In this document: in pieces, positions 1 through 9,884 of the stretch | Layout: the number at the start of each line of letters is the position of its first letter | Numbering within the stretch: position 1 is the first letter of the stretch | The notes under the pieces: generated by a model | Seen by the model: only the letters and a program-made list of their open reading frames with translations | Databases searched by the model: none | What the model was told of the DNA's origin: nothing | Made by a program: the position numbers and the translations under genes | Source of the DNA: Norana najaformis | Lineage: Eukaryota; Annelida; Clitellata; Crassiclitellata; Hormogastridae | Assembly: GCA_964023275.1 (NCBI GenBank) | Contig: OZ029919.1 | Location: 33,565,561-33,629,560, forward strand | Length of the DNA stretch: 64,000 nt | Direction of reading: 5' to 3'

Positions 1-819
1 TAGGCTGTCTGATTTGAAGGTACTTGCACTGTAACTTGCTACCAGATGATTTTATCCAAATTCTTTGAAATGCTCCATTTTAGTAACCACCCCAAATAGC
101 TCGACAGCCATTTTCAGCTTATCGTAAGATGCATGTATTTAGACCTGTGAGACAACAGTGTCTCAGCGCCTCTGAGACTTTCTTAAAATGTGCCATAGAA
201 GTCTTCAGATACATACATACTTAAATACATACATCATACATACGTACATACAGGCATGCATACATACATCGATCATACGTACCTACATACATTATACATA
301 CATACATCATAAATACATACATGCATACATACATACATAAATATATACATACATACATACACACATACATCATACATACATACTCAAGCATACATACCTG
401 CATACATATATACATCATACATGCATATTTACATCATACATACATACATCATACATACATACTCATACACACATACATACATACTCATATACACATACAT
501 ACATACATACTCATACACACATACATACATACTCATACATACATACATGCATACATACATACATACATACATACGTACATGCATGCATACAAGTCTGACA
601 AAAAATGCAGCTCACAGCAGCAAGTGAGAGCCATGGACTAAGCAAGTGGGGTGAATTCAAGTTAGTGAGTAATTTACCGAATTGTTCATCAGCCGACCAG
701 CCAGTCAAGCTTCTGCGAAATTTACGCCCATACTTGTAAACAAAATGTTCCCTTACTCTTTTACAATGTAACCATTTACTGAAATCCTTTAGATAATGGT
801 AATATATCACGTTTCTCAC
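1..819. repeat. HIF-alpha intron/edge sequence with ATAC microsatellite
   Basis: Positions 211-592 are a degenerate (ATAC)n array, directly preceded (165-210) by a retroposon 3' end resembling TTCTTAAAATGTGCCATAGAA. Open frames across it are repeat artefacts (MYVCM, HTYIHTY). I see no exon in the rest. Confidence 0.85.
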
Positions 820-3143
820 CTTCCGCGAGTAGAGTTCGAAGCTTCAGGTAGGTGATGGTCAGACGGATGATGGAAGTCTTGTCGAGGAGTTTCACCAGAT
901 CGTACGGCAGCGGAATTTCCTTGGCCAGGTGCAGAAAGACCTCGGCCTCACGACTACGGCGACAGCGCGCTGCATCGCGCGAATGTTCCTTGCGCTTCTC
1001 AGAATTCCTGCCAAATCAAAAGAGATGCTCATGTTAAGACTAAATGGAAATTTTACCTGTGTTGATTTGGTAATTTTCCCTGCACCAAGCAGACTTTAGT
1101 ATCTCCTTAGTGATTCTGTATATATGTATGTGTATATATGCGTGTATGTATGTATATATGTATGTATTTATGAATGTATGTATGAATGTATATATGTATG
1201 AATGTATGTATGTATATATGCATGTATGTATGTATGTATGTACATATGTATGTATATATGCATCTATGTATGTATGCATCTATATGTATGCATGTATGTA
1301 TATGTATGTAGGTATATATGCATGTATGTATGTATATATGTAAGTATGCATGTATGAATGTATGTATATAAATATGCGTGTAATGTATGTATGTATGTAA
1401 GTATGTATGTATGATGCATGTACATTATGTACGTATGTATAGATGCATGTATGTATTTAAGCAAGTATGAATGTACCTGAACACTTATATATCACCTTTT
1501 AAGAACCTCACAAATGACATGTTCATTAATCAGCAAAAATTGTGCAATGCATCATTTAGCAAAAATTTTAGTAAAAAAAGCCATATAAATCTTCTATCAC
1601 ATTATTATTCCTTTGTACGCAAAAGAGATAAACACAAAGTGGATGGAGTCATCTTTTCCCGAAAAATTCTGTGTGGTCTGCGTACGCCTCACACTAATAA
1701 ATCAAATGACAAATTAAGCCGTCATTTGCTTAACACGGTTTCATCTCTGAAGCAGTACAATTAAAAACGGAAACAGGAAGTCATAGATATAAAGGATCAA
1801 GCATGCAAAGGCCTCAACATGGTTAAATAAACGAGTCCAGAATAAGTTCCTTTGCACATGGCAATGCTTGCCTAAAACTTCAAGCAGTCTCGATGCAGGC
1901 ATCTCTTGGCTCAATGTTGTCATCAAAACAACGTCAACCAGACTCCTAGGGTCGCCAGCCCTCCTCCAATTTTAGGTAGAGGTCTCCCGGAATAGGCTTT
2001 CGCTTCCTGTCTTGTGGTGTACATTCCCCAGAAGACCGAAATCTCCCATTTTCTACCTTTCTTGTGCTTTTTCACAAAACTTTTTTCATCATTTGCTACA
2101 TTTTTATATTGAAAAGACAAAACCTATTAAAACTTTTGCAAAGTTTTAACCTTATTTTGTCATAGTTTCTTTTTATCACAAAATGAAAGAATCAAAAAAT
2201 ATATTCCCATATGGGCTTAAGAAGCACTTGTTTAGATCGTTTAGATTGCCATGTGACCAGCGCTTTTGAGAGATGCTTGAAAGGCGCTATATAAATGTTT
2301 GCTACATTACATTACAAGACATTGTTGTTGGTGTAGTGGTGGATAATAGAGAAATCGCCTAAGAACCGAGTTTGCAAAAGCCAAACGGCAAATTGTTAAT
2401 AATTTCCAGTAATCCTTTGGGCAATTCCATGTAGGCCTACTCCTTCTAAAATTTCCTACTGTTGGAGTCCAGTCTGCCCAATGGCAACAAAACACAATTT
2501 TAAAAAACAAACAAAAGTAGGGCCTAACATCACAAAATCTTTTCGAAATACGTATATTAAAGAATAATGGATAAATTAATTGTAAATAAAATGTCTAATT
2601 ACAGCTTGTTTAGGAAATACACAAGTAAACTCTTTGGAACGAATTAAGCTTATGCTCTTACTACAGTCTAACCTGGTGCCTTTCACCGTTTACTAGACTT
2701 GCAAATTTAAAAAACACGTACGAGCTCATTATTTCTCAAGTCAGCGAATATTTGTGGAAATAATCTAATAAAAACTAGGTGACAGTTAATTTCATTCGTT
2801 TGAACATTAAATTTTGTAAAATTGTATTCGTTTTTTGCCGACTAAATTTGAGGTATAGATAAATAAATGACAGTCCATTAGTGTTTAGCATATTCACGTT
2901 GATTTTCAGGGAAGGGCGATCTTGATTTCATCAGAAAGTGTCAGGGTGATGGGGTATTTCCAAATCCTGTCCAACTGAAATCGTGGCTAGAAGTCAGAGG
3001 AGTACTGTGCTCCAACAGTCCTAGCTGGTTTCAAGGGATTAGCTAGGATAGCGATTAGTGAAGTCTCTCCCGGAATTGGGTTCTCCCGAGATGTCAAAAC
3101 TACACACTCCTTACCTTCTTTTTGCTTTCGGCACAACAGCCAT
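820..3143 (-). CDS. HIF1A: HIF-alpha-type bHLH-PAS transcription factor, first two coding exons (partial)
   Basis: Two exons are visible: exon 1 at 3115-3143 (29 bp, donor GTAAGG) and exon 2 at 820-1007 (188 bp, acceptor GGCAG, donor GTGAGA). The split codon joins exactly as AG|G. The protein begins [20 protein letters not shown] and continues with [14 protein letters not shown], the DNA-contacting basic region, then helix 1, the loop PLPYDL and helix 2 ([20 protein letters not shown]). The [12 protein letters not shown] wording is HIF-1alpha/EPAS1-like; SIM and trachealess proteins read differently here. A tiny first exon followed by a roughly 190-bp exon holding the whole bHLH matches the vertebrate HIF1A layout, as I recall it. 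By family knowledge the product pairs with ARNT on hypoxia-response elements and is controlled by prolyl hydroxylation and VHL. PAS, ODD and transactivation exons must lie left of position 1; none is visible in 1-819. The intron holds the TATG array at 1125-1470. The remaining doubt is which bHLH-PAS paralogue this is. Confidence 0.88.
1125..1495. repeat. TATG microsatellite with retroposon 3' end at its right border
   Basis: A degenerate (TATG)n array of about 345 bp in HIF-alpha intron 1. On the minus strand it directly follows a short GAGGTTCTTAAAAGGTGATA segment (about 1475-1495), the same 3'-end motif that borders other ATAC arrays in the window. Confidence 0.8.
1496..3114. other. Remainder of HIF-alpha intron 1
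   Basis: AT-rich unique-looking sequence with one short retroposon tail near 2255-2316 (GGCGCTATATAAATG followed by an ATTACATTACA tail). No exon recognised. Confidence 0.5.
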
Positions 3144-4157
3144 CTACAGAAGCTGGACCAGACGGAAAATAATCACTCCAACGAAAACGAGTAGTGTCAA
3201 ATTGTCGAATACTTTCGTCAAAAAATAACAAATTATTTATAAAAATCTCCAGTTCACGATTTACGATATTAGATTATCTAAAAATTCCAAAGAAAACAAA
3301 AATGGCGTCTGAATACTCGCAAAGCAAGTGTCGACGGTGATGGTCGAACAATGTAAACATCGTTCTTCGTGATAAAATATCCTTAACAAAACAGTTTGGA
3401 ATCGCTCTATGCTTTTGGAATTCAGTTGATCTCGAGAACGTTTCCGACAATAATGCACATTGTCCAAGCTCCGTTTTACGTTAGTAAAGGACTTTGTACA
3501 TAACCAAACAATCATTCACACTCGTAATGGTAATCGTCTTAAATTCGCTACTGAATAATCACAAAATTTGAATTGAAACAGATATCCATCCCCTTCAAAA
3601 TAAATGCGTTTCTTTCATATTCAAATGTTAGTTTTTCCTGAATCGTTGTCATTATCGAACACCTGTAGGCTATAAGCATTCGAAATTCGTCAAGACGCTT
3701 CACCCAAAGGATTAGACTATACTTTTCCCACAGTATTTGACTTATTTTCGAACTTTGACCTCTAATTGTAGGCTTGTGCGTCGCATGACTTATAGTACAC
3801 AGATTCCGTAAAAAGAAATAAGGCCAAGATAGCGGCCTTTTGAGGCTAATACAGTAAAGCAGGCGACAGCTCAGAGGGCCAATTTAAATTTACGCAGTGA
3901 GCAATACTTTGATAATAGTGAAAAGAAAAGAAAAGCTATGAAAAGCTATCGAACAAGCGAACGACAGGAGTTCTTCATGCTTCACTGATTCCCAAGTCGG
4001 GCATGACGGGCCTGAGATATATCTACCGATGGACCTAATCTTGCAATACACGGAATCCACGGATCTATGAATAGAAATATTCGTGACAGACAAAAACCTG
4101 AGATCTCGTCGAACCAGTCTGAATAATGTTGAGCCGCTTTGCTGGTCGTCGGCATCG
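3144..4157. other. Upstream region of the HIF-alpha gene
   Basis: About 1 kb without a recognisable exon. It should contain the 5' UTR and promoter of the minus-strand HIF-alpha gene, but no TATA box or other element could be assigned with confidence. Confidence 0.35.
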
Positions 4158-4332
4158 ACCTGTCTGTCTGTCTGTCTATTTCTGTCTGTCTGTCTGTCTA
4201 TTTCTGTCTGTCTGTCTGTCTATTTCTGTCTGTCTGTCTGTCTATTTCTGTCTGTCTATTTTTGTCTGTCTGTCTATTTTTGTCTGTCCGTCTGTTTGTC
4301 TATTTTTGTCTGTCTATTTCTGTCTGTCTATT

Positions 4333-4373
<41 letters not shown>

Positions 4374-4790
4374 GTCTCGGTCTGTCTTCTCTAATAAATA
4401 TCTTCATCGTCAGTTAGTCAGTCAGTCAGTCTCTGTTTCCGTTTCTGCCTCGCTGTCTCTTTCTTTACAATCTTTTTCGTGGCTCTGTCGTCATCATTTA
4501 AGAGTGGCACGCCCATGTTTTGGCCGAAGCGTTGACAGCACATGTGCAGAGCACAGACCCCACATAATAAGTTAACATTAATTTAACTCCGATTGGGATC
4601 CAGTCATTTATTCCGCACCCAGGAGTTCAGTCAGTGACCTGGAGACAGACAGACACACAGACAGACACACAGACAGACACACAGACAGACACAGAAACAA
4701 ACGCAGCAACCAACACAGAAGCGAGGTACAAATACAGAGAGAGACAGACAGAAAAACAAACACACAGACAGACAGACAGAGAAACACATA
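4158..4790. repeat. TGTC array followed by inverted ACAG array
   Basis: Positions 4158-4390 are (TGTC)n mixed with TATTTCTG units; 4644-4790 are ACAGAC/CACAGA units, the reverse complement motif. The two could pair across about 250 bp. Frames here (CLSVCLSV) are artefacts. Confidence 0.85.
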
Positions 4791-4799
4791 CATACATTG

Positions 4800-5410
4800 T
4801 GTGCCTCAACCCGTTTCACTAGTGGTCGATTCGGAGGCGGGGCAGCCACGCTCCCACCGACCAACCACAGCAATTCACCCTCACCGCCCATGGGCACCAG
4901 ACCCCGAAGGACGTAGGCACCGCCACCTAGCCTGCCGGGCCTGTGCTTGGCCAGCCCATCACATCGTCAACATACTACACTGGGCCAACCAACCATCGGA
5001 ACACAGCTATAATTGTCGTGACGACTAGGCCGGAATTTCGATTACGGGTACCGACATTTGATGCCTTGTGCATTAGACACTGGCGCATTAGAAGTTGCTA
5101 ATTAATAATAATAATAATATATTACATAATATATATAATATATATATAAGTGCCCTTTACGTTAAATATTTCTTATATATATGTATGTTAAAATGTTAGT
5201 GTGTATATATATATAACGCAATGTTCCCGCGGAGCCCTTGGGTAGCTGGATTTAAAGTACCCGTTAATTTTTAAACCGCTTTAGCACATGTAAAAGCAGT
5301 TAGAGCGGTATATATATAGTTTGTATATAATATTATATGATTATTGCCGTATTTATTAAGCGCCACTTCTAATGAGAAAGCATAAATTGATGGTGCTTAG
5401 AAATTATGCG
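4800..5410. other. Intergenic segment with inverted SINE 3' ends
   Basis: 4800-5010 is GC-rich and unassigned. 5060-5120 (plus) and 5345-5402 (minus) both resemble the 3' end of the tRNA-headed SINE (GGCGCTTAATAAATG type), separated by TA-rich sequence. Confidence 0.45.
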
Positions 5411-5424
5411 TGAAGGACCCAAAC

Positions 5425-6612
5425 ATCACCCACCGTAGCTGCCACGCGGTCTCTCTGCCTGATTCTTAGATCTTGACCTGGAGCGAACACTTTTGCCTGT
5501 GGATTTTGCTTTGACAGAGCGCCTGTGAATACTCTGGTCCCCGCGACGTGGCCTTTTTGAGCGCTGTAGAAATCTCGGGATTACGATTACGATTACATTA
5601 TACAGTAATCGTCTCAGAAGTTCGGACCTGCCCACTACGCGTTGCAAACGAGCTCTACAACCTTTCGGCTTCATATATAAATGTTTACGTTGTTTTTGCA
5701 TAATTATTATATTTATATGTATTTGAGAAGGAATTTTTAATGCGCTTGGGTACTCTTTTTACAGCTGTTCAGTTGGCGCCAGACAGCAAAAAGACTGCTC
5801 GTAAGTCGAATTTCATGACCATAGTATTAAATCAGCCAATGTTTTTTTCCAAAATGAACAGCAAGCAGCTGCCTCGCTTTAAACCCATTGCTCAATCTCG
5901 AGACTGAGGTGTAAAACGAAGGGTATTGTGCACTAGCTTTGGACCGTGTTAGTTTATTAACGCACGCGCAGTAAAAGTCGATTCCACTAACCCTTATACC
6001 TGTTTTAAATAGCATTTGGAAACGACATCTTGCCCTCAGAATATCGTAATCTCGAAAGAGCTTCAGATTACGCTTATTATTTGGTATGAAGGATGAATGA
6101 TCCCTCAGTATAAATGATCCCTCAGTATGAAAAAAATTCTCAGAAGAATGAAAAAATTATTATTGCGTTGTATTTATTGCACTTGTAAGGTCGATAAGCC
6201 CTTCTTATATTCACTATGCATTAAATCGGAATCAAAGGCGCTTAGCAATTATGAATGAAAGCCTTGCGCAAGATTGCTACACAGTGACCATCTTAGGGAC
6301 GCTCGAACCAATAACCTCCGCGTTACAAGCCGAGCACTCCAACCACTCGGCTACCGTGCCTCACAAAATGATTTTCTGTTCACTATGTAGTGTTTCCAAA
6401 TGCTACTTAAAACCGTTGCATGGTTCTTACTTTGTTATAGACCTATTAAGAATAATGCCAATTACGGTCTGTCTTCTCGTCTTTTGGATCTTGACCTGGA
6501 ACCAAACCCTTTTGCCTATCAATTTTGTTTTGATTGAGTGCCTGTGAAATAAGCTGGTCCCCATGACGTGGCTTTCGTTGGGTGCTGTAGAAATCTCGGG
6601 ACTACGATTACT
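5425..6612 (+). mobile_element. Two truncated LINE 3' ends (5425-5595 and 6455-6612)
   Basis: Both contain the family core GATCTTGACCTGG, TTTTGCCTAT/CTGT, GAGCGCCTGTGAAT, a CTGTAGAAATCTCGGGA block and the start of a GATTAC tail. They are 5'-truncated copies on the plus strand of the family represented most fully at 59290-59755. Confidence 0.75.
6150..6368 (-). mobile_element. tRNA-headed SINE, minus strand
   Basis: Read on the minus strand it begins GGCACGGTAGCCGAGTGG, TTGGAGTGCTCGGCTTGTAA, GGTTCGAGC, a tRNA-like A box and B box. A second, more diverged copy lies at 28440-28606 in the same orientation. The lack of a clean cloverleaf argues against a functional tRNA gene. Confidence 0.65.
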
Positions 6613-6848
6613 GTAGCTTTCTCCATGGGTAATCTACCTCGTAACTGTAAACGGTGCTTTGAGATTCTTTAAAAAAGCGCTTTACAAATGTCCTGTTACA
6701 ATTCATACCAAAAACTGTTGGACGTAATTCCATGCTTAACACTAAACTGAAACTGAACCTTTGAAACTCAAAGCTTAAACGAAAAATTACAAAAGATGTA
6801 AACATGGTAGAAACAATTTTTAATTGAAGTTTCTGTACATGTTACAAC

Positions 6849-7025
6849 TTTATTTGAACACCAACAAGACAAAACTTACACGAGATTCAGTCAATTAGTC
6901 AGCTTAACACCTAGCAGCATCACCAAGACTCCAGTTGCAGATATGCAGCAGAACAAAGAAAGGGAGGATGCAACACAAGCCTTTACAAAATAATGAATGC
7001 ACATTAACCAGATTTGTAGTTTATT
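6849..7025 (-). promoter_or_regulatory. Candidate polyadenylation signals for the LEDGF-type gene
   Basis: On the minus strand AATAAA occurs at 7020-7025 and 6849-6854, the nearest canonical signals I see downstream of the stop at 8640. Either would imply a 3' UTR of 1.6-1.8 kb including the GGTAA repeat tract. A variant signal closer to the stop is possible. Confidence 0.3.
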
Positions 7026-7081
7026 TCTAGAATTTAGAGACATTTCCAAGACGCTGCCCCGAAATTTGTATCGGGTGGTGT

Positions 7082-7320
7082 GGTAGGGTAAGGCAGGGTA
7101 AGATAAGGTAAGCCAAGGTTAGATGATCAAGACAAAATTAAACCGCCAGAGAAAACAAGTAAATAAGGCAAGGTATGTTACGGTAAGGCAAGCTACAATA
7201 AGGTAAGGCAGGAGAAGGTAATCTAACGTAAGGGAAGCAAAGGTAAGGTTAAGTAAGGTAAGAAAGATAAGGTATGCTAAGGTAAGCCGAGGTATAATAA
7301 GGTAAGGTAAAGTAAGGTAT
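7082..7320. repeat. GGTAA-type pentamer repeat tract
   Basis: About 240 bp of degenerate GGTAA(G) units on the plus strand, resembling repeated 5' splice-site consensus. A related tract is at 53810-54060. It lies in or beyond the 3' UTR of the LEDGF-type gene, on the opposite strand. Confidence 0.75.
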
Positions 7321-7499
7321 TAATATACATATTAGTGGTCCAGGGGTTGATGGATCATTTGACTGAGGCACAAATATGACAACAGCAATTCCTTCTCCCA
7401 TTTAAGTTCCTTAGCTCCAAACAAGGAATCAAACCTCAGATGCAATGGCAAAGAGCAAATGCCTAGGCAATCGGACACTGTATAGCTTGGCAAGGGTCA

Positions 7500-8560
7500 G
7501 CGTTTGAAATCTTTACGAAATGCTTTGCTCATCATTAAAACATACTTGATCACAAATTACATCAACTCCCAAATTAAACAGCTGAATTTCAGCATAACAA
7601 TTTTAAAAAGAAACTGTCTGCAACATTTGCGTCCTTTGTTAACAATTTCCAAGCGACTCCAGTCTCCTCTGCAACTCCAGTTTTCTACAGCAATATCGGG
7701 AAGTTCTAAATGCCAGTCTTTCGGTGAAGCAAAGTCAGTCCACGCAAATGTATAATTTCCTTGATTTCTCTTTTCTTCCCATTTCAACATTGATATCGAT
7801 ATATAAAACTGCTTCTCCCATCAGCAGAAAGAAGTTACAGACATTTGCTCATAATCAACAGATGTAGAATTTCAACCAAGCCAAGATGTTCCACGTAGAA
7901 TTTCATCAATATCACCACTGACCCGGCATAAATGGTATACTCCACACTGCATTATCGAATATCACCAGTAATTAGAAAAACTTTATCAGAAATAAACCTG
8001 TCTGCAAGACAGGTTATCAGGTATCACCAAAGAACTACTTCAGTGGTAACAGCGGTGTTTTGTGCAAAAACTTACCGGATATCACCAGTGATAAGAATAA
8101 CTTCGGTGGAAACAAACTGAACAGCAACATTTCACATGGGAACTTACTGGATATCGATGATAAGAATTACAAATTTCAACAATTAATGCTAAATCTATCT
8201 GATTCCTTCTCCATTCAAGAGTTGCAAATTCGCCAAATGGACATGCCAGTCTTCAAGGGTCTGTCGGACGCTGACATCACCATGAGCTGTGTACTTCAAC
8301 TGTTGCTGCTGTTCTTCATCCTCAATGCAATGCAATCCCGCAGGTATGCTCAACACGACGCCAACAGTCAAAACTGGATGGGAATCTGGTTGGGCTACGC
8401 ATATGTGCAAGAGCCCACCTACAGTGACTTCTTTCATCTGAGCATGATCTGCTTACAGATGAAAATGTTCTTAACGACTTAACAGCATTTAGGTTACCAT
8501 ACAGAACGCCTCTGATTAGGTTCCCTTCCAGAGTTGCTTTACAATTTTTTAAAACAGCTA
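7500..8560. other. Region downstream of the LEDGF-type stop, with degenerate ATATCACCAGT repeats
   Basis: Probably 3' UTR or intergenic. Between 7940 and 8165 the motif TATCACCAG recurs four times at irregular spacing. A 140-codon plus frame at 8060-8482 has no recognisable family and is antisense to the probable 3' UTR, so it is not called as a gene. Confidence 0.35.
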
Positions 8561-8639
8561 CAATTACTCAGGTTGTACAGAATTCCTTGTCTGTCTGTGT
8601 GTCTGTCTGTTTGGCAAATGAGCGAGGGAGCAAGTGGGC

Positions 8640-9884
8640 CTATACTCCAAGCAGACAGTGCAACTCTTCGTCATCCATGACGGATTCCTCGTCATCGTCG
8701 TGACTGCGCCGGATGCTTGAGTGGTGCTTGCGTCGGGCGCTCTTGTGGTGAATACGGTGGTGACCAGATGCGGAAGCTGATGACGCCTTTTTCTTTGACT
8801 CCGTTGCAATCAGCTTGGCGATTCTTGACTCAAGGTCTCGATGCTCCTGCAATCGACACACGAACTGTTATCTGAATGTTCTTTTGAAATCACAGATTAC
8901 AAAGTTACAAAATTTGCTGCAAACGACGCCACAAAATTCCATCTCACGTTCTTCTGCGATCACAGATGGAAAAATCTAAAACAGACTAAAATAAGCCAGG
9001 GCCAACAATCCATGAAGGACTGTAAATGCATCGCAAGGAACATTAACAAACCGACATCTAAGTATTCTACTTTATTACTTTATTTTTTTATTATTTATTT
9101 ACTTTATTACTTGCATAGTTCATCTAGGGTACCAGATACTAACAGCCAGTCACAGCATGTTGTAAACCTGCATTAAATTTGGGGTACACAGTAAAGAAAT
9201 AGGAATTTATGCTGAAACGAACCGAGACATAGGACGAAAGATTCTGCTGTACTCCAGAATCCTGTGTACTCACATAAATGATTTCATTCTCATTAATCAT
9301 CCTTTCATCCTCAATGTCCGACGCTTCACTCGGACCGCTAGTGTTTGTCCACGTGCAAGAATACGTAGTCATTTCCTCCAGACAGTCCGTCGATGCCGCA
9401 TTGTTCGCCGAAACGGCAGCAAACGGCCGATCCATAATCACAACTGGACTCAGAAGCTGAGCCCCCAAAGTTCCTGGGTGTTCGACAGACTTGCAACCCG
9501 TTTCGACAACATCCTTCGTTGTCCGCGTTATCGGCTCGGGGATTGCGTTGCACGAGTGGTTGTCCTCCTCGAGCAACCCGAACCGTATCAGATGCTTCGA
9601 GTTGTTGGATAGCATTCGAAACGAGTTGACGGTGCTGTCGTCTGCGAGGGCAAGCGGAAGAATCGGCGCCGGCTGATCCTCCGATGAATTGTGGATCGTC
9701 TCAACAGAACGTTCGTCTGTTTTTTGGATGCGGTCGACAACGTCGGAAAGGTTTTCGCCGGGATTTTCTTCAGAGCTTTCGGCGATACCCGGGTGGGTTT
9801 TGGAGTGGTCACTTGCCAGGGAGACCGACGTCAAGCCTGAATTGTTCTCGGTTTTGTCGGCAGAATCTTCTTCGTCTTTACTCT
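8640..9884 (-). other. C-terminal exons 15-16 of the LEDGF-type gene
   Basis: Exon 15 (9274-9884, 611 bp) codes for an acidic, Ser/Thr-rich stretch starting [15 protein letters not shown] and ending NENEIIY before a GTGAGT donor. Exon 16 (8640-8846) codes for [17 protein letters not shown], a short helix-forming segment, then a Lys/His/Arg cluster ([20 protein letters not shown]), an acidic run [12 protein letters not shown] and the stop TAG at 8640-8642. No domain is recognised in either. The phases (1 into exon 15, 0 into exon 16) fit the preceding exons, which is the main reason to attach them to this gene. Confidence 0.82.

Noticed and set aside
6300..6368. Possible functional tRNA gene on the minus strand
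   Set aside because: A and B boxes are present but a complete cloverleaf is not, and the same body recurs at 28440-28606, which fits a SINE.
8060..8482. 140-codon plus-strand open frame
   Set aside because: No recognisable family, biased composition, and antisense to the probable 3' UTR of the LEDGF-type gene.
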